This document shows, one piece after another, positions 22,423 through 33,152 of a stretch of 64,000 nucleotides of DNA. This DNA is from Varroa destructor (Eukaryota > Arthropoda > Arachnida > Mesostigmata > Varroidae): assembly GCF_002443255.2 (NCBI RefSeq), contig NW_019211456.1, positions 39,501,042 to 39,565,041 of the forward strand. Direction: 5' to 3'. How positions within the stretch are numbered: the stretch's first letter is position 1; every line of letters starts with the position of its first letter. Made by a program: the position numbers and the translations under genes. A model generated the notes under the pieces. It made no database searches. It was not told where the DNA came from and saw only the letters and a program-made list of their open reading frames with translations.

Positions 22423-23189
22423 CGTCCGCTCGCCAGCACGATAAATGGAGATGGCAGAGACGATAGTTGGTTTAGCGAGCAGACCTGGCCGAAAACATCC
22501 TGCCCAATTGTTACTCTACAATGTAGAAGATTTACTGTTGACTAGTTGAAAAATTGCTAGTCGAAACTGCTCTACTAACAATCGTTAGATCTATCATGTA
22601 GTATCAACCTTCTACATGAAATAGAAGATGCACATCTAAAGAAAAATGGACCGTGACTTTTACGACAGTTATAAGGCTCTATATGTATCGTAATCGTATT
22701 GCGCATTAAACGAGCGTCGATATGACAAACAGGTCGAATAACGCACTAGCAAGCTCAGACAAGAGCGGGCCATTTCATACTGCATCATAGATGCGAAATA
22801 GCCTCATTATACTATAGAGATTCGTGGAACTTTCAACCTCTACGTACTACATACTGGTACCGCGTGAATTACGTAAGATTAGGGAGTAGGCGGCGTGTCC
22901 CTATATTATCGTGCTAGGTATGTTGCCTTCGTTTAGACTAGATTCCTGTATATTTTTATGTGCTTTCAAAACATCCAATATGTTCTTGGCAGCACAGTTT
23001 CCCTGTGAGTTGTGTTGGGCCTTTTCGACGTTCTTTTGTGTATAGAATAAAATTTTCGGTTTTTTACTTCTTAGCCATCATATGACGTATATCAATACAG
23101 GTCACTGCACAAACATAGTCCTATATATATTTCAGTAATATAGAAGTCGTTTTTTCGTTTTTATCGCCATGAAATCGAAAGTGTTGAAT
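20848..23189. other. No gene seen
   Basis: AT-rich sequence with the ACGC array at 22386. The region right of the mariner relic shows no further transposase motifs on either strand. Confidence 0.6.
22386..22424. repeat. (ACGC)n microsatellite
   Basis: Nearly ten perfect ACGC units, GC-rich in an AT-rich setting. Confidence 0.95.
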
Positions 23190-23479
23190 TCTTTTATTCT
23201 CGGCTCGCACCGATCCGACGGGCGCTAGCAACCGCGAATAGAAGTTGACAGTCGGCTGTGTAGATGCAGGACATATCGAGGACTCATTGATGCCACAGAA
23301 AATCCATTTCTTCCAGTCGTCCCGTCCCGCCCCGCCGTCGTACCACAAAAAGCACCAGACGCCACAAAAATCGCTCGCCGAGAAGCCACCAAACAAACTG
23401 CAAACAAAGCTGAAGTGTGATGACCTTTTTGAGAAACGCAGAGACTAGCCAGCTAGCGGCCGAAGAGGCAAGCAAGATA
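23190..23479 (+). promoter_or_regulatory. GC-rich leader/promoter candidate with GC-box
   Basis: This 290-base stretch is GC- and pyrimidine-rich on an otherwise AT-rich background. It contains CCCGTCCCGCCCCGCCGTCG at 23321-23340. It lies directly upstream of the ATG at 23480. No TATA box was found at a sensible distance. Promoter function is inferred from composition and position only. Confidence 0.3.
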
Positions 23480-23571
23480 ATGGCTTCCAACTCAGCCGAA
23501 ACAACCAGCCTCGGCCAACTTTCGAGTCATGTGATTGTGTACAACGCAATACAGCGAAAGCCAAGCTTTAC
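23480..23571 (+). CDS. Candidate first coding exon (30 codons plus 2 nt) ending in a consensus donor
   Basis: An ATG at 23480 (AGATAATGGC, with A at +4 replaced by G) opens a frame beginning MASNSAETTSLGQLSSHVIV. It continues YNAIQRKPSF and reaches a consensus donor, TTTAC|GTAAGTG, at 23572. This would be a phase-2 first exon. The upstream 300 bases are clearly GC-richer than the surroundings and contain CCCGCCCCGCC at 23326-23336, a GC-box (Sp1-type) sequence, as expected for a promoter or 5' UTR. No downstream exon could be joined with confidence. The peptide matches no family I can name. Chance is a real alternative: an ATG-led open run of 30 codons ending at a GTAAGT is not rare in 64 kb. 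The combination with the GC-rich leader raises the odds. Confidence 0.3.
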
Positions 23572-24571
23572 GTAAGTGTATGTGGGTGACCATATTGAAA
23601 GCAAGTCAAGGTGGGCCGCCGATGCTGATTCGCGGCCGGAGCAGCCCGCTCCACAAATGCATGGAAACTCTTTTGATGACAAACGGAAAAAAATAACAGA
23701 GGCAACAGCACCGGCTTTCAAGAAGTTGGCAAAAGTGTGAACCGACTGATGAGACTCGATGATTCCGTGGTCATTTGAATTCTCCGGATACTCATAGAAT
23801 AAAGTCTTGGTAAATCCAAATAAAAATTTACCGGGTTGGTGTAAACCAACACTCACGGACGCGCTGTAGTCTGTGACAGGTACAAACGCAGCGATACATT
23901 AGGGAATGGATGTTTGTGTATGACAAGTCACGAAATCGTATCAGCCTCGTCTCGCGTAGTGAGAAAGCATGAACGACTTCAGAAACTGATTAGGGGAGGC
24001 GAAATATGTCTCGATAGATTTTTCTTGAACATACGAGACTGTATAAATTGTATGCATAACAATATGACAACAATGCACATGGCGTTGTTTGACAAAAAAA
24101 AACAACAGAATAGCAATACCACAACATGAAAACGAAGTGAACGAGCGTGTGCGCCCCCGGCTAGACAATCCAACTACCCCAAGTTCATCAATCAAGCTAG
24201 CACCAAGGCACCATTTAGATTATTTATCTCAAATAGTTAGATAATGTCTCATTATGGCTAATTTGTCGCGAAAGGAGACCAATCAAGACCGACGCATCAT
24301 AGTTCGGTGGCGTCTCATACGGAAGTATTTCGAAAATTGCCGAATCTGCTAACGATGCCTGTTGCACATAACGACAGCTTGGTCCGTTTTGTACGTTATA
24401 CTTCAACCTAGGTGATCGTCGTTTTAATGCAATGCCAACATGTTGCAGAAAATACGTACTCGAATCTGAGGTACAGATAGGGCGTGTTGAGCCTAAGCTC
24501 TCTTAGAACTGATAGCGCGGATGTTCAAGGTTGGTCACTAGGCCCATCAAATTCAAACGGCACTGCAGCGG

Positions 24572-24589
24572 CAGAATAAGCTTATTCTG
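24572..24589. repeat. 18-bp perfect palindrome (HindIII core)
   Basis: CAGAATAAGCTTATTCTG is self-complementary with no loop. Confidence 0.9.
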
Positions 24590-25069
24590 ATGCTATGCCG
24601 CATCAATTTCAATTCGTACGTTTATTTGTCGTCGGATGGACAGGTAACATGGTCCGACTGGATGACCAATACAAATAGGATTCGGGACTGCGAAGAACCT
24701 CCTGTTTCATCGAACAGCGATACCTGGTCGTCGTTTTTGTCCTTTTGGCTGTAATAATTTTGACTGTGTTTATTTAATTAACAAATCCTAATAACATTTT
24801 TGTAATGCTGCTGATAATTAGTATTCTATTAGTTTATTGTTTATATTGAGGCTGAACATTTTTCTTACTCAACATTATATTCGGCCTAGCCCTCGTGCAT
24901 AGTCAAATGCCGAACTCAACCACGCTCCTCCAATTCAAATACAGGCCGCACCCCCATTCTACGTATCTGACTTGATTTCGCGTATTGGCTGGTTTATCTA
25001 AGGAGAAATACGTAAACACAAACAAGCTTTAGCACAGTTAGATCTATTACCATTTTCTGATTAACGTTA

Positions 25070-25095
25070 ATATATATATATATATATATATATAT
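25070..25095. repeat. (TA)n microsatellite
   Basis: About 12.5 perfect TA units. Confidence 0.95.
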
Positions 25096-28031
25096 GCAGT
25101 CAAATGATTTTCTTGCGACAGAGTGTAATACGTTAAAGCAGTCGATAGTTTGTGTTCTTTCCCGTCCAGTTGTGTTCTCGTGCTAGACTAGTTGGCCAAT
25201 GCCACCGTTATTGACTACTGCTGCCTCGCCAGCTAACTATCTGAATCACCGAAACCGAGGTGTAACAACGCTTAGACTTCCTTCTGTCTGTCTACTTCTA
25301 TTTGTATCGCATGAACATAAGTCCTGCGTTTAACTCCGAGTAGCCAGCTGCACGCGTATGCATGCACAGATATCCGGATACGAACGTATTCGTCTCTCCA
25401 TACGAAACAGAGTCCATCTGTTGCCAGCCGATCGCTGCTCCAGCAGAGAAGCAGGCAATTAGCAGCGCCGATCAAATGAATAGAACTTGGATGAGGAAGC
25501 AAGACCGTTCACTTCGATGACGAAAGTGATCTGTTTGCGGGTTGAGAGCTGGCCTGCGTACTTGGGTGTACGTTTCCGTGCAACAATACGAACATACACA
25601 GACTCACGTGCACACACGCATACATATAAACACTTTAGTATAGATTGTAGAATACTAAGCTGACGGTCGTTAACGTTCTATGGCTCGTGAGCTTGTAGCG
25701 TTCAGTTGAGCACTGCCGTAAATTAAGTATTATTAAATGTCGCAGCCTGAACGAGGCATTACGAATACAGATGTTGGATAAACACATGTTAAACTTTTAT
25801 GCATCAAGCAAGAAAAGGGTACCCAATACCTCGCGCGATGATTACAAACCTGCTACTCTTTTTTAATTGACCTCTCAACTTGTAAGTGGAACGCTAATTC
25901 TTCATTAAACTTGATACAATTTCCATTTCTCTTTCAATGATTGTCCTTTATACAGTCATTTCTGCAAAAGGACGACGCAGTTGAAGAGCAACAATACGCC
26001 AGAAGTCATGTGAAGATTTTGGCTCGTGGCAAGTCGACTGGCCATACACGTGGTAAATCCTTGTTGAAAACAATTCTTTGTTTCACGCAGTGTGATCTTT
26101 CCTTCATGTTGGTACGATAACAGAGTAACCGAAGAGGTAATATCTAACGAAAAGTGCACGTGGAAAACGTGAAGTTTCCTCCCGCACCCTGCTCCCTACT
26201 TACATACATATATGCTAGTCTTTCAGAAAAACAAAGAACGGCAAGTTAGATTTTTTCGACCGAAAGTGCCCAATAAACATACTGCCATTACACGATTACG
26301 CGTTCGTGCTGATTTAATTTTTACTGACGATTTCAGAAAGGCAGAAACACCATCGGTTGCATTTAATTTGCAATCGATTCCACTCATGTGGTCGCCCGGC
26401 TGTTGACATCAGCGTTTGAGCGAACACTGAACAGACGTTGATTTCCTTCGGAGTCGCCCTTCAAAAAGTTACAGATGACTCGTCGAAGTGAAGACCGGAT
26501 TTACTGCATAGTTTTCTTCTATATCAGTCTTTTTGTGTCGCCGCCCCGCTGATCTTACGTGTCCAACTGATCTCAACACTGCCTACGAGTAAAAGCAAAT
26601 CGTTAAAAAGCAGACCAAGTAGCCTTGTACTTTTAAACACACAACCGAACGCGGTCATCAGAATAAGGAATTACCACTTTATATTATTCCTCACCAAGGT
26701 GAAGTATTGAGGAGAAGCAATGTGTTCGTTCAAGATCACTTACAAAAGTATGGAGTCGTTAGAACCTAGCTTGAATAGATTTCCGTGATCTATTGAGATA
26801 AATCCTCCTTCAGCTAACCAAGTTGGTTCGATCGGGTATGAAAGAGGTCATAATATTATTTACGCAACCTTGCTTACCTACTTACCAAAGGACCTACACT
26901 TTGAGTTCATATTACATCATATCGATAGATTCGATCATTTTTTTTACCTCAAAATTATAAATCAGTCATATTTGTACTTCACCAGAGTATTCATGTTCCC
27001 TGTCATTATTCCTGTTTCATGGGCGCTCTTCTCGATTGTTACTCGAGGGCCTTTATCAGCAATCGCCATTTCGAAGTTAACTCAGACGCTATATATATTG
27101 AACAGACGACCAAGACTCTGTCGAGTGCTGCAAACTTATAATCTTCTCACACAGCATAAAGGGCTCGCGTACCGTATGCTAAATTGAGCTCTCAAAACTA
27201 TTAGACATGTGGAGTGCGCCTCTTCGCTATCAAATTTGCTAATTTACAGCAACGTAGCAAGCTGCGTATTATCTATAGTACGCCATGGAAGCTGCAATTT
27301 GTTGGCACCCCCTTCCCCCAAGAAGGGCAGATAGAATAGGTCGTGCATCCGCTCATGGTCGTTCAGTGACGCCACGAACGACAGATGGGTCACGTGAGGT
27401 CTCCCTTTCGCCGCTGAACCGCCTCAGAGAAGGTGTTTTGATCCTGACAATATGTAAAGTTATGGTATTACGAAAAGTTACATCCGAATTGGGGTAAACT
27501 GAAAGTACCAGAATTGTTACCGATAAATATACAGTCGTCTACTGTTTTAACTACAGGCTTGAGCTGATATACACTGTGGATTAAATTCATGCAGCATACA
27601 TTCACCATGTTACGACGTTCTATTATCGTTTTAATAATAATTTAGTAACTAATCAGGGATTATTAGACGTTAAGAGTTAGCAGAATGAAGGAATTTTTTT
27701 TTTCTGTCGTTTCCAGTAGTTCCGATATGAATGGACATTACAAATACTTACCCGTGCCGACCAAACGCCTTGTTAAAGCATCAGAATCCTTTCACCGGTC
27801 GTGACCCGGTGACTATTAAGCGAATGCGTCTGTTTGTGTATTCATGTCGGATCGTATCGTAGAGCTGTTCAACACTTCACGTAAGGGTGGGGGTTGATCA
27901 CTTCGTCTCGATACGAGCTGCCGTTCAGTGTTTGAACGTTACAGTTGCTGTTGATCTACACCTCCGTAGAGTTTCAAGCTGGATTAACATAACGTATGTG
28001 TGTTCATCCTATTAGAAAGTGCTCCTATTAG

Positions 28032-28199
28032 AAAAAGAAGGGCAACTCATCTGTTAAGCTAAATACTAACTATCTCTGGTCGGCCAACGTTCGTCAGCTG
28101 GTACAGCTACGCAAGGAGCTACTGGCAGCCGGTAACCGCCCTGTTCGAGTTACCGAAATGGCGCAGATTGCAGACTCACTTTCCCGCCTGCAATATTAG
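28032..28199 (+). CDS. Candidate terminal exon, helical hydrophilic C-terminus
   Basis: An open frame begins right after TATTAG (28026-28031, a possible acceptor) and runs 55 codons to a TAG at 28197. It starts KKKGNSSVKLNTNYLWSANV, continues RQLVQLRKELLAAGNRPVRV, and ends TEMAQIADSLSRLQY. The last 40 residues have the regular hydrophobic spacing of amphipathic helices and typical coding third-base use, which makes this more protein-like than most frames here. A TACTAAC branch-point-like sequence at about 28064, with CAG at 28095-28097, offers an alternative, shorter exon beginning LVQLRKEL in the same frame. An ATG-led peptide, MSDRIVELFNTS, ending in CAC|GTAAGG at about 27881 lies upstream. 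Its phase does not join to this frame with the acceptors seen. The protein was not identified. Confidence 0.3.
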   Translation, partial: KKKGNSSVKLNTNYLWSANVRQLVQLRKELLAAGNRPVRVTEMAQIADSLSRLQY

Positions 28200-29240
28200 A
28201 ACTTTAGTCAGAAGTTCGGCTGGCTAGAGTTGGACCAACATCGGTACGACCCGACGTAATGCTAGCACAGAGGTGAAACCAGCTTGTAAGCCCAGCATAC
28301 ATTGTAAATTTCGATCTAAATAGCTGGGTCTTGCTTATTAGTTGATCCTTAAAAATGGTGGAAAGTATTTGATAAAGAATTCGATAATTTTGTCAACATA
28401 GTGATTATAATTGACATGGTATCTTTTGAAAGTGTAGCTTAATTTGCATACAGAGTCCAAACGAACTGGAAATCGCTAATGTACATACTAATTACAAAGG
28501 TTATGACAGCGACGGCAAAGTTTTTATTTATTTATTTAGAGAGAGTAGATCTAAATTTAAACGTAAATGTCTCGCTGTTTTACTAATAGTTCTGATATAT
28601 CCACTGGGTGCAAACGATACTAATTGAACCTGTGGAGGTCGACATAGAATGAAATACTAGCTCTAAAGAACAATGCGGAGATTCTACAATTGATTGGGGC
28701 CTATTTGGTTGTTTTCAATAAACATTCCTCAGATATTCCGATGTATTCAGAATGCGACGTGGTAGCCCGAATGCCCAAAAGAACTGGTCTAGCAAAACAG
28801 AACTTCAAGCGCCAGTTTATACAAGTCGTATTTTTCAACATTACTGACTAGCAAGATGCATTCGCAAATCTAGAAGAATATGGCAGAGATTTCGACAGGT
28901 GACAAAATTGGTCTTCTACAGATAGCGAAAGGACCACGTATGGAAAAACATTGACCACTGCGTAGTGAGGCTGATTTGTCTCAGTTTTTGTTCCGAAGGC
29001 TCCGAATCAACGTTTTTTTTCATGCTGCCCCATGGCGCACAGCGCGTTTGCTGGGGAAGAGGTCATACTGCTTGATGGCTGTTGTTGAAAAATCAAGTCA
29101 ATCGCTGGATCAGCCCATGTCAAGATCGCAAGAGGAAGTACCTCTATTACTGAGGAATTTATAATAAAGCGCGTGAAGCAAGTGAGCTTGAGTTCTAGAA
29201 GGCAGTGCCTCCTTGAAAGTGGCTTTTGTCGATGACCCGC

Positions 29241-29477
29241 TTAAGGTTGGGAGGCACCGGCGATTGACTTGATGATCCGTTCACCTTCGGAGTGTACCGA
29301 AAATAAACAGCCCACGTCCCTTTTTCTCATTCGTTCCATCTTGAAGAAAGTAGCTACGCTGCAAATATACGCACATGCCTGCAGATAGATCAGCAAGAGT
29401 CTTTGTAGTAACGACAGTAATCTATCAGTGATCACATACGACGACGACGACGACGACCCGGGATCAGGTGCCGTCAC
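29241..29477 (-). pseudogene. Second open frame overlapping the 3' end of the 29464-29973 frame
   Basis: This frame is shifted by one base relative to the 29464-29973 frame, overlaps its last codons, and runs on for 78 codons to a TAA. It contains six Ser codons from the (ACG)n repeat at 29438-29457, a hydrophobic stretch (LLSLLQRLLLIYLQACAYI) and a basic segment (MERMRKRDVG). No ATG is placed to start it independently; the first codon would be GTG. The simplest reading is that both frames belonged to one longer coding sequence of about 285 codons now split by a one-base indel. Chance adjacency, or an intron boundary I cannot see, are alternatives. Confidence 0.2.
29438..29457. repeat. (ACG)n microsatellite
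   Basis: About 6.7 perfect ACG units. On the minus strand they would encode a short Ser run in the 29241-29477 frame. Confidence 0.9.
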
Positions 29478-29973
29478 GATGGCGACGTAGAGCTTCGTTT
29501 GTGCTTTGCCTTGTAGACAGGACCAAACGAGACGTTGTCCTAGGGAGAGACTCCACTAAATTTAATAACTTAAAACTCCCATTGTTTGCTACTGCGTCTT
29601 TTGCACGTTGCTGTTCTGCCACCGCCCTTCGAGTGTAGCGGCTGTTCAATACAGGGGTGGTAGCGGATAGCGTGAATCGCGCCAGTTCTCCCTGGGGACG
29701 CCCTCCGTATTCGCTTAGTATCATGATATCTTGCCTCTCGTTTCGCCGCATTAAATTGCCTTTTGGAGTTTTGGGCGTTTCTTTAAGAAGCGCCACGTAC
29801 AACTCTCCCTCCAGATGGGCCACGTTTGCCTGGCCGTCGTCACTTATGTAGAAAACATCCTGCCCTAGTCTGGTCTGGGTTACACTAGCCGCAACCTCTT
29901 TTTCTTTCGATCTGACAAAACTGTGGGGCAGACGCGTCCACGTCAGTGAGCCTAGTTGTCCAGAAGGTTTCAT
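29464..29973 (-). CDS. Unrecognised 169-residue frame, within a 209-codon open stretch
   Basis: I do not recognise this protein. From an ATG at 29973 (context AACATGA, purine at -3) the frame runs 169 codons to a TGA at 29464-29466. Upstream of the ATG it stays open for 40 more codons, to a TGA at 30091-30093. With this base composition a stop-free run of about 209 codons is expected roughly 0.01 times in the window, so it is the least chance-like frame here. The translation is balanced: many charged residues, very few Cys, no low complexity, with segments such as GQDVFYISDDGQANVAHLEG and YGGRPQGELARFTL. No signal peptide or membrane helix is visible. Local DNA is GC-richer than the surroundings. 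It could be an intronless gene, one long exon, or the remains of a retroelement gag-like frame. The 3' end overlaps the next open frame in +1 register, hinting at a frameshift. Confidence 0.4.
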   Translation of the reverse strand: MKPSGQLGSLTWTRLPHSFVRSKEKEVAASVTQTRLGQDVFYISDDGQANVAHLEGELYVALLKETPKTPKGNLMRRNERQDIMILSEYGGRPQGELARFTLSATTPVLNSRYTRRAVAEQQRAKDAVANNGSFKLLNLVESLPRTTSRLVLSTRQSTNEALRRHRDGT

Positions 29974-31988
29974 GTTAAGGAATGCAAAAAACCTCCCTTG
30001 CTTAAGCGGGTCAACGCTATGGGTGCAATGTAATATTGACGATGGGCCATTGTGAGTGAAACTACTGCGACGGAACCCAGAGATACACGTTCATTAGCGG
30101 ACGGACGTTGGGAACCATTACTTGAGTGCGTGCTGCACTGCTTGAAAGCGGGAAGTTATTGAGACTTTGGTGTTGAAAGGCGTAGATGTACGTGCGTGTA
30201 TTTGAAGCTGAAGTTTCTGCGTCAGCTGACTTTTTTTTCGCATTTTGATCTAATGATGATCAGTAACAAGTTTTGTAAGCATCCATTTATATGAGTGCTG
30301 GTTTACGAAATATTTAGTATAACATCATGGCATCTTTGTAGTCTTGTAGGGAGTATCGTTTCTGTAGGCAAGTGGCACAACAAGTTTGTTGTTGCAAAAA
30401 CAACCAAAATCCTGTAATTTGCCGGGGCAGATTTTAGAGTTATCGCTGCATGGATAAAGCAGCAAAGATGAGGAACATGTGAAGCGTAAATTTTCTTTCG
30501 TTTCTAATAAACATAAATCTTTCAAAGGTACAAGAAGCTCAAAACAGTTTACTCTTTTTTTCCTAAAAGCAATGAACAAAACTACTTTCATTATCAACAA
30601 TACGTTCTACAGGGTTTAGCTAGAGATTTTGCACCTGGTTACTATCCCATTCGATAAAAATTCCATGAGAACAGCACAATTTCAGCGACCGTTTTGTTTC
30701 GTAATTTGAAGGCAGAAAGAACTTGGATTTGAAGTCTGTCTTTGGTATGCAGCCAAACAATGGAAGTGCAGATTCGTATGGTTGTCAGGTTTCTCATGAC
30801 ACCCCTACAGGTCCCGCATCATTATCCTTGGTTTCTGTTAATCTTCAAGATCGTTTTAAATTTCGCCATATCCAAGCGAGTTGGCACAGTCATGTAGAAC
30901 TATAGATAAAAAGACCATTCGAACGTCATGCGTAGGAATAAGCAAGGTCCTTTGGAGGCCGACACTGCATTTTCCGTTCACCCTGTTTCACGCATAGGAC
31001 CATATTGGGCTTTTATTTCTTCAACGAATTTCGACAAACTCTATGTTTTTTATCATTTAAAAAAGTTTCCGGCAGTATCGTTGTTCGCTGTGTGAAACTA
31101 TTAAACAAAGAGAAGAACTTGATTATATCCAAATAGCATTACTATTAGACAGAGGCCTGAATGAACAAAAATGTTGTGACAACAACCTGTGTCATTTATC
31201 TAAGTGCACCTATGCATGCTAAAGAGGAGCCTAACCAGCCTACATGGATGAAGTGGTAACTTCAGCAGTTGCATGTTTGTAACTGGTTCGCACAACTTTC
31301 TCTGCTTTTTTTTTTCACTGTAGGTTATTTGCTTGACGAAATCATAAAACAAGCGAAACTTCCACTTGGAAAAGGCAAGCTCATTAAAAAATGACGTAGA
31401 TTCGTTAAAACAACATAAAAGTATGCTATAGACAGCAACGGAACTCGACAAATGTGATAGCGCTCTTTTGAGAACTAATAAGATGGCTGAAACTATGGGC
31501 CTTACCATACACGTTCTTGTCGTCATCAGTATCCACTGCCCATAATTTTTAAGTTATATTTTTCCTGCAGCATCCGAACTCCAGCTGTTTGTTTTTGTCT
31601 AGAATGAATGGTTATGTAATATCTTGGTGAACCTGAAGAGTCATCAGATACGGACGAAGAGGTGATTTTGGCAAAGATGCCATGATCTCTTTGTGGCTCT
31701 TTCTGTTCGTCAGAACCTTACAAAGTAAATACACTTTAAATTGAAGTTGTCGACGGGAACAACGATCGAAGCGAGCGTTAGTTTTCCATATATACCCCTC
31801 CCGCCTCTTAAGAGCAGTAGGAGTCCTCGTTTTGTGTTCGTACAAATTAACGTTTAAATCAGGGCTTAATTTAGCATGTCAACATGGGGCATTACGCCAG
31901 CTAGAGAATGTACTCCGATACAAACGTCTTCCCCCTCTGTCCGGCCGAATTTAATAGCTGTATAATTGGACAAGAGTGCATTTTCGTT

Positions 31989-32020
31989 TACAGGGTGTTC
32001 AAGATAAACTGGGACACATC
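31989..32020 (+). repeat. Terminal-repeat-like sequence of a Tc1/mariner-type element (candidate)
   Basis: TA followed by CAGGGTGTTCAAGATAAACT and GGGACACATC has the look of a Tc1/mariner-type terminal repeat next to its TA target site (the TACAGGGTG(T) ends common in arthropods). No matching inverted partner was found to the right, so it would be a solo end. Confidence 0.25.
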
Positions 32021-32352
32021 TTGGCTGGATGTTTATCGACATAAGCATCCGCTAATATGTCTAATATATTGGCCGCAAGTAAATTCCTACTAGGTTATAA
32101 AAAGATATAAACCCGAAATCAACGACTTACCTCATTGTAAGTAAGGATGCGGCCTTCGAAGCGCTATTCTACATCGGGAAACGCATGACATGACTCTACA
32201 AGTATTTGAAAAGGTGCCAAAAAATTATGTTTGCACATTTTGGCGGCTAAATTTAGCGGCCTAGCGGATTCAACTGGTTCACGCGAAGCTAAGGTACAAG
32301 TCTTATGCCATCAACGTCAGGAAAAAGTTCGCTTAGTATTATACTTGTGATT

Positions 32353-32378
32353 TATATATATATATATATATATATATA
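32353..32378. repeat. (TA)13 microsatellite
   Basis: Thirteen perfect TA units. Confidence 0.95.
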
Positions 32379-33076
32379 CTAGTGACTTCGTCGATGGATA
32401 TTGCTACTGTCTTCTCTCATGCACGGAACGGCAAATCATCGTAATTTTTTTCGGCTATAAGAAAATCCACCGTGGATGCAAAAGTCGCTTTTATAGGAAT
32501 AACCGCTTGCTTGAGTATGATCCAGATTCTGTTTCCATTGTACGTTCGACAAAACTTCCACCCAATGCCCACATGCTGATTATCATGATACACCACGTTG
32601 CCTTATTTATTTATAAACGCGTATCCATTAGCAGAAAAGTTTTTGAATAGTTCAAAAACAGTAATGAAACCGACCATAGGCTTTTCAATACGATAGCGCA
32701 TTTGCTTCCACGAATATGGCTGGCCTCCTAAACGCGTAATTATTTCCTGAAAAAACGAACTTATAATTGCCTAGCAGGATAGATTCGAATCTGATCAGGT
32801 AGTGCGTATCAGACGAAGCGTAATTAAATTAGAGCGTATTGAGACCCGATACGACAACATCGAACCATAAACTGCCAATGTTAAAAAGTGTGTTTACAAA
32901 ATCATTTATATACGATTTTTTGGACATCGGCCTGTAAGGTTTAGAAATAACATTAAATCAAAGTAGATAACCTTGAATACACGCGTCCACTGGGAATGTT
33001 TGTATCGGCGAATGTAAAAAATTCTGTCTCAATATGCGTTTGTATTTAATGCCGTTAGGTTTGTTATAAACCGACA

Positions 33077-33152
33077 TGGTGGATTGGATAGCTAAGCCTC
33101 AGGTTGAAAGGTACCAGGAGTCGCTGCTTCGAGCCTCGTAACGGTGCTTAAT
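33077..33152 (+). repeat. tRNA-like, SINE-type promoter remnant (candidate)
   Basis: TGGTGGATTGGATAGCTAAG resembles a tRNA D-arm (A-box). GCTTCGAGCCT at 33126-33136 matches 8 of 11 B-box positions (GGTTCGANTCC). Between them, CCTCAGGTTGAAAGG sits where an anticodon arm would be. Arm pairing is poor, so this is more likely a decayed tRNA-derived SINE head than a tRNA gene. Confidence 0.3.

Larger units (their letters stand above)
23572..28031. other. No supportable gene; possible intron of the 23480 candidate
   Basis: Contains the TA array at 25070 and the palindrome at 24572. A 105-codon hydrophobic AT-rich frame at 26870 has no motif. If the exons at 23480 and 28032 are both real, this could be intronic, but their phases do not join directly. 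Confidence 0.4.
30091..33076. other. No gene seen
   Basis: AT-rich DNA with the solo terminal-repeat-like site at 31989 and the TA array at 32353. Minus-strand frames at 30325 and 31200 are lysine/phenylalanine-rich and chance-like. Confidence 0.55.

Noticed and set aside
23121..23490. Three overlapping minus-strand frames over the GC-rich leader
   Set aside because: They are by-products of a pyrimidine-rich plus strand; none has a motif.
28740..28960. Possible LINE reverse-transcriptase tail (VARMPKRTGLAKQNFKRQ)
   Set aside because: The resemblance is limited to a few residues, and no RT core motif was found nearby.
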